Assembly: GCF_004919045.1 (NCBI RefSeq)
Contig: NZ_SWDW01000006.1
Location: forward strand, 1-64,000
Direction: 5' to 3'
Length of the DNA: 64,000 nucleotides
Origin: Sinomonas albida
Lineage (GTDB): Bacteria > Actinomycetota > Actinomycetes > Actinomycetales > Micrococcaceae
This document shows positions 60,148 through 64,000 of the stretch, in pieces. A program made the translations under genes and the position numbers. The notes under the pieces are model-generated. The model searched no databases. It was not told the DNA's origin and worked only from the letters and a program-made list of their open reading frames with translations. How positions within the stretch are numbered: the stretch's first letter is position 1; each line of letters starts with the position of its first letter.

Positions 60148-61617
60148 TCATGAGCCGCGGATAATCGAGCGCAGCCGCTCGAGCCGGGCGGCGATGTCCC
60201 GCTCGGCGCCGTTGCCCGTCGGGGTGTAGTAGTCCTTGCCCACGAGGTCGTCCGGCGGATACTGCTGCTTCGCGACGGAGTGCGGGGCATCGTGCGAGTA
60301 GGTATAGCCTGCGCCATGGCCCAGCCGCTGGGCGCCTGAATAGTGCGCGTCGCGGAGATGCGCCGGTACGCCCGTGCCGAGGCCGGCCCGGACGTCCGAG
60401 ATCGCCGCATTGATGCCCATGTAGGCGGCGTTCGACTTCGGTGCCGTGGCGAGGTGGACGACGGCCTCGGCGAGGACGATCCGCCCCTCGGGCATGCCGA
60501 TGAGCTGGACGGCCTGCGCCGCCGCAACAGCGGTCTGGAGCGCGGTCGGGTCCGCCATGCCGATGTCCTCGGCCGCCGAGATGATGAGCCGCCGGCCGAT
60601 GAAGCGCGGGTCCTCGCCCGCCTCGATCATCTTCGCGAGATAGTGCAGCGCCGCGTCGACGTCTGAGCCGCGGATCGACTTGATGAACGCGCTGATCACG
60701 TCGTAGTGCATGTCGCCCTGGCGGTCGTAGCGGACCGCGTGCACGTCGAGGGCCTTCTCCGCGTGCCGCACCTCGACGGTGACGGGCTCGCCCGCGGCGG
60801 CCGCGCCGTCGTCGTCCTCCTCCGGCGTGGGGCGCGAAGCCTCGTCGAGGGCGACGGCGGAAGCCGCTTCGAGCGCTGTGAGGGCCCGCCGCGCGTCTCC
60901 GCCGGCCAGGCGGACGAGGTGCTCCGCGGCGTCGTCGGAAAGCACGACGGCGCCGCCCAGCCCGCGCGGATCGGTCACCGCACGCTCGAGCAGGCCGGCG
61001 ATGTCCGCCTCGGTGAGCGGCTGGAGCGTGAGCAGGAGGGAGCGCGAAAGGAGCGGCGAAATGACCGAGAACGAGGGGTTCTCCGTTGTGGCCGCCACGA
61101 GGACGACCCAGCGGTTCTCGACGCCCGGCAGGAGTGCGTCCTGCTGCGCCTTGGTGAAGCGGTGGATCTCGTCGAGGAACAGGACGGTCGTGGTGCGGTG
61201 CAGATCACGGGCCGTGAGGGCCTCGTCCATGACGCGCCGCACGTCCTTGACGCCGGCGGTGATCGCGGAGAGCTCCACGAACTTGCGGCCGGGGCCGCGC
61301 GCGATGACGTGCGCAAGCGTCGTCTTCCCGGTTCCGGGCGGCCCCCACAAAATGACGGAACTCGGCCCCGTCGGTCCACCGGAGGCCCCGGCGCCGGCGG
61401 CAAGCTGCCGCAGGGGCGAGCCCTGCCCGAGCAGGTGCTGCTGGCCCACGACCTCGTCGAGGCTCCGGGGGCGCATCCGCACGGCGAGGGGGCTGCGCGG
61501 GGCCTCGCGGCCCACCCGGCCGGCCCGGCCGTGCGGCGACGCGGGCGCGGCCGCAGAGGACGCGCCCTCGGCCTCGTCGCCGCCCGAGGATTCGAGTCCG
61601 AACAGATCTTCCATCAC
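60148..61617 (-). CDS. rarA: Replication-associated recombination protein RarA
   Basis: AAA+ ATPase (MgsA/WRNIP1 family) acting at stalled forks and stripping SSB. Seen in 489 aa: [16 protein letters not shown], Walker [18 protein letters not shown], Walker [17 protein letters not shown], and the C-terminal tetramerisation part ([27 protein letters not shown]). GTG at 61617 or the adjacent ATG at 61614. Confidence 0.95.
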   Translation of the reverse strand: MMEDLFGLESSGGDEAEGASSAAAPASPHGRAGRVGREAPRSPLAVRMRPRSLDEVVGQQHLLGQGSPLRQLAAGAGASGGPTGPSSVILWGPPGTGKTTLAHVIARGPGRKFVELSAITAGVKDVRRVMDEALTARDLHRTTTVLFLDEIHRFTKAQQDALLPGVENRWVVLVAATTENPSFSVISPLLSRSLLLTLQPLTEADIAGLLERAVTDPRGLGGAVVLSDDAAEHLVRLAGGDARRALTALEAASAVALDEASRPTPEEDDDGAAAAGEPVTVEVRHAEKALDVHAVRYDRQGDMHYDVISAFIKSIRGSDVDAALHYLAKMIEAGEDPRFIGRRLIISAAEDIGMADPTALQTAVAAAQAVQLIGMPEGRIVLAEAVVHLATAPKSNAAYMGINAAISDVRAGLGTGVPAHLRDAHYSGAQRLGHGAGYTYSHDAPHSVAKQQYPPDDLVGKDYYTPTGNGAERDIAARLERLRSIIRGS

Positions 61618-61658
61618 CCTTTACGCTACCGCCGCGCACCGACAGCTCGAGAACGCGA

Positions 61659-61688
61659 GAGGGGCGGCACCCGCAGGGGCCGCCCCTC
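61659..61688 (-). terminator. Terminator hairpin of aspS
   Basis: Perfect 10-bp stem GAGGGGCGGC (61659-61668) with GCCGCCCCTC (61679-61688), 21 nt past the aspS stop; no T tract. Confidence 0.7.
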
Positions 61689-61709
61689 GTCGTCGTCCGC
61701 GGGGTCGAA

Positions 61710-63497
61710 TCAGGCTCCTGCCGTCTCGCCCTTGCCCTTCTCGGTCGGCTTGAAGTCCACGCCGGCCTCCTTGCGCTGCTCGGGCGTGATCGGCGCGGGC
61801 GCGGCCGTGAGCGGGTCGTAGCCGTTGCCGGTCTTCGGGAACGCGATGACCTCGCGGATGGAGTCCACGCCCGCGAGCAGCGCGACGACGCGGTCCCAGC
61901 CGAACGCGATGCCGCCGTGCGGCGGCGCGCCGTACTTGAAGCCCTCGAGCAGGAAGCCGAACTTCTCCTGCGCGGCCTCGTGGTCGATGCCCATGACCTT
62001 GAACACGCGCTCCTGGACGTCGCGCTGGTGGATACGGATCGAGCCGCCGCCGATCTCGTTGCCGTTGCACACGATGTCGTAGGCGTACGCGAGCGCGCTC
62101 CCCGGATCAGTGTCGAAGGAGTCCATGAACTCGGGCTTGGGCGACGTGAACGCGTGGTGCACCGCGGTCCACGCCGAGTAGCCGAGGGCGACGTCGCCCG
62201 AGGCCACCGCGGACTCGCTCGACTCGAAGAGCGGCGCGTCGACCACCCACACGAACGCCCAGCCGTTGGGGTCGATGAGGCCCGTCCGGTGGCCGATCTC
62301 GACGCGGGCGGCGCCGAGCAGCGCGCGCGACGCCGACTGCTCGCCGGCCGCGAAGAAGACGCAGTCTCCTGGCTGGGCGCCTACAGCCGCCGCGAGCCCT
62401 TCGCGCTCGGCCTCGGTGAGGTTCTTCGCCACTGGGCCAGCGAGCTCGCCGTCCTCCTTGAGGAGCACGTAGGCGAGGCCCTTCGCGCCGCGCTGCTTGG
62501 CCCACTCCTGCCATGCATCGAGCGTCCGGCGGGGCTGCGACGCGCCGCCCGGCATGACGACCGCGCCCACATAGGGCGCCTTGAACACGCCGAAGGTCGT
62601 GTCCTTGAAGTACTCGGTGAGGTCCGTGAGCTCGAGGCCAAAGCGGAGGTCCGGCTTGTCCGAGCCGTACTTCGCCATCGCCTCGGCGTACGTCATGCGC
62701 GGGATCGGGGTCGTGACCTCGACGCCGACGAGCTTCCAGATCGCGGCGACGATGCGCTCGCCGAGCGCAATGATGTCCTCCTGCTCCACGAAGCTCGCCT
62801 CGATGTCGAGCTGTGTGAACTCCGGCTGCCGGTCGGCGCGGAAGTCCTCGTCGCGGTAGCAGCGCGCAATCTGGTAGTACTTCTCGATCCCGCCGACCTG
62901 CAGGAGCTGCTTGAAGAGCTGCGGCGACTGCGGGAGCGCGTACCAGGACCCGGGCGCGAGGCGCGCGGGCACGAGGAAGTCGCGCGCGCCCTCGGGGGTC
63001 GAACGCGTGAGCGTCGGCGTCTCGACCTCGATGAAGCCCTCGTCGTGGAGCAGCTCGCGCGCGACGCGGTTGGCCTCGGAGCGCAGGCGCATGGCGCGCG
63101 CGGGGCCGGGGCGGCGAAGGTCGAGGTAGCGGTGGCGCAGGCGCGCCTCCTCGCCGACCTCGACGTGCTCGTCGACCTGGAACGGGAGTGGATCGGCGCT
63201 GTTGAGCAGCGTCACCTTCTTGGCGATGACTTCGATCTCGCCGGTCGCGAGGTGCGGGTTCTCGTTGCCCTCGGGACGGCGCTCCACCGTGCCCTCGATC
63301 TGCAGCACGAACTCGTTGCGCAGGCCGTGGAAGACCTCTTCCTCGCGCACGACCACCTGGGACACGCCCGAGGCATCGCGCAGGTCGACGAATGCCACCC
63401 CGCCGTGGTCGCGGCGGCGGGCCACCCAGCCCGCGAGGGTGACGGTCTGTCCAATGTGCTCGGCACGCAGCGAACCGAGGTCATGTGTGCGCAGCAC
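61710..63497 (-). CDS. aspS: Aspartyl-tRNA synthetase
   Basis: Class IIb synthetase. Seen in 595 aa: OB-fold [40 protein letters not shown], motif 2 [17 protein letters not shown], the bacterial GAD insertion, and motif 3 [15 protein letters not shown]. The frame is open to TTG 63512; GTG at 63497 has GAGGAG about 5 nt upstream and starts [10 protein letters not shown], the usual beginning. Whether it also charges tRNA-Asn cannot be told here. Confidence 0.96.
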   Translation of the reverse strand: MLRTHDLGSLRAEHIGQTVTLAGWVARRRDHGGVAFVDLRDASGVSQVVVREEEVFHGLRNEFVLQIEGTVERRPEGNENPHLATGEIEVIAKKVTLLNSADPLPFQVDEHVEVGEEARLRHRYLDLRRPGPARAMRLRSEANRVARELLHDEGFIEVETPTLTRSTPEGARDFLVPARLAPGSWYALPQSPQLFKQLLQVGGIEKYYQIARCYRDEDFRADRQPEFTQLDIEASFVEQEDIIALGERIVAAIWKLVGVEVTTPIPRMTYAEAMAKYGSDKPDLRFGLELTDLTEYFKDTTFGVFKAPYVGAVVMPGGASQPRRTLDAWQEWAKQRGAKGLAYVLLKEDGELAGPVAKNLTEAEREGLAAAVGAQPGDCVFFAAGEQSASRALLGAARVEIGHRTGLIDPNGWAFVWVVDAPLFESSESAVASGDVALGYSAWTAVHHAFTSPKPEFMDSFDTDPGSALAYAYDIVCNGNEIGGGSIRIHQRDVQERVFKVMGIDHEAAQEKFGFLLEGFKYGAPPHGGIAFGWDRVVALLAGVDSIREVIAFPKTGNGYDPLTAAPAPITPEQRKEAGVDFKPTEKGKGETAGA

Positions 63498-63557
63498 AAC
63501 GCTCCTCTTCAAACAAGTCGGATTTCCCGCAAGAGTCTACCCGTACGGCCCGGGGGC

Positions 63558-64000
63558 TCAGCCCTCGGCGGCCACGCTCGCGGCGGACCGCCGCACGCTC
63601 GGGATGATGTCCACGGCGGGCGGCATCCACGTCTCCGGGTCCGCTGCGAGCTGCTCGCCCGAGCGGATGTCCTTGACCTCGTGCCGGCCGTCGTGGTGCA
63701 TGAACCAGACGAACGGGATCCCGCGGCGGTCCGCGTACTTGATCTGCTTTCCGAACTTCTCCGCCGTTGCGGCGACCTCCGTTGCGATCCCCCGCGCCCT
63801 AAGCTGCGCCGCCACGGCCTGCGCGGCGCCCCACGATGCGTCGTCGGCAAGGGCCACGAGCACCGCGGTCGGCACCGTGCGGCTCGCGACTGCCAGCTCG
63901 GCCGAGAGGATGCGGCTCACGAGCCGCGTGACACCCACGGAGAGGCCCACGCCGGGGAACTTGCGGTTGCCCTTCGTGGCGAGCGCGTCGTAGCGCCCGC
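63558..64000 (-). CDS. hisS: Histidyl-tRNA synthetase, C-terminal part
   Basis: Truncated by the window edge; the frame is open to base 64000. The visible 146 codons contain class II motif GRYDALATKGNRKFPGVG near the cut and the anticodon-binding domain (VLVALADDASWGAAQAVAAQL, EKFGKQIKYADRRGIPFV, VKDIRSGEQ), which fits HisRS. Ends 60 nt before aspS, the common hisS-aspS pair. Confidence 0.93.
   Translation of the reverse strand, partial: GRYDALATKGNRKFPGVGLSVGVTRLVSRILSAELAVASRTVPTAVLVALADDASWGAAQAVAAQLRARGIATEVAATAEKFGKQIKYADRRGIPFVWFMHHDGRHEVKDIRSGEQLAADPETWMPPAVDIIPSVRRSAASVAAEG

Overview
The window is a stretch of chromosome from a high-GC Gram-positive bacterium of the Actinomycetota. 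Gene content and order (hisS-aspS-rarA-rpsD-alaS-ruvX-mltG-aroECKB-efp-nusB, pyrR-pyrBC-carAB-pyrF-mihF-gmk-rpoZ-coaBC-metK-priA, leuS-comEA-comEC-holA-rpsT-lepA-hemW-hrcA-dnaJ-rsmE-phoH-ybeY-era) match Micrococcaceae such as Arthrobacter or Sinomonas. Actinobacterial markers are mIHF, a helicase-motif-less PriA, DUF3097, DUF6167 and DUF6318 proteins, and frequent GTG/TTG starts. I cannot fix the genus. I see no rRNA, tRNA, CRISPR, transposase, prophage or defence genes. Nearly everything is core housekeeping, most of it on the minus strand in tightly coupled operons with 1-4 nt overlaps.

Layout, left to right. 1-253: two abutting tandem repeat arrays (26 bp x3, 31 bp x4) ending on the stop codon of an LCP-family gene. 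252-5616 (-): phoH-ybeY-CBS/DUF21 protein-era, then the LCP gene; these are ribosome assembly and cell-wall functions. 5831-6772 (+): GerMN lipoprotein. 6825-9773 (-): hrcA-dnaJ-rsmE under a CIRCE operator. 9995-11293 (+): DUF3097 and DUF4870 genes. 11310-14485 (-): lepA-hemW. 14792-15052 (+): rpsT with a strong terminator whose tail is triplicated. 15241-16787 (-): a secreted PKD protein coupled to a DUF6318 lipoprotein. 17081-20824 (-): comEA-comEC-holA. 20937-24592 (-): leuS and a DegV protein, with an apparent leucine attenuator ahead of leuS. 24630-29132: glycerol use (glpD-glpK, minus) and a divergent SorC-type regulator. 29229-31282 (+): hydrolase and glycosyltransferase pair.

31254-46339 (-) is a long biosynthetic block. 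pyrR-pyrB-pyrC-(PH-like membrane protein)-carA-carB-pyrF make UMP. A hairpin then separates mihF, gmk, rpoZ, coaBC, metK and priA. A PyrR-binding RNA hairpin sits directly ahead of the pyrR ribosome binding site. 46458-47636 (+) is a PrsW-type membrane protease. 47693-59248 (-) carries DUF948/DUF6167 genes, alaS, ruvX, mltG, aroE-aroC-aroK-aroB (shikimate pathway), a TPR gene, efp and nusB. 59380-64000 (-) carries rpsD, rarA, aspS and the 3' end of hisS.

The most interesting content is regulatory. It comprises the leuS leader peptide with attenuator, the PyrR RNA hairpin that also resolves the pyrR start, the CIRCE with an extra inverted repeat, a candidate glycerol-regulator operator, and the tandem arrays at the left edge. 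I did not find a convincing new multi-gene system. All starts, hairpins and promoters were judged by eye.
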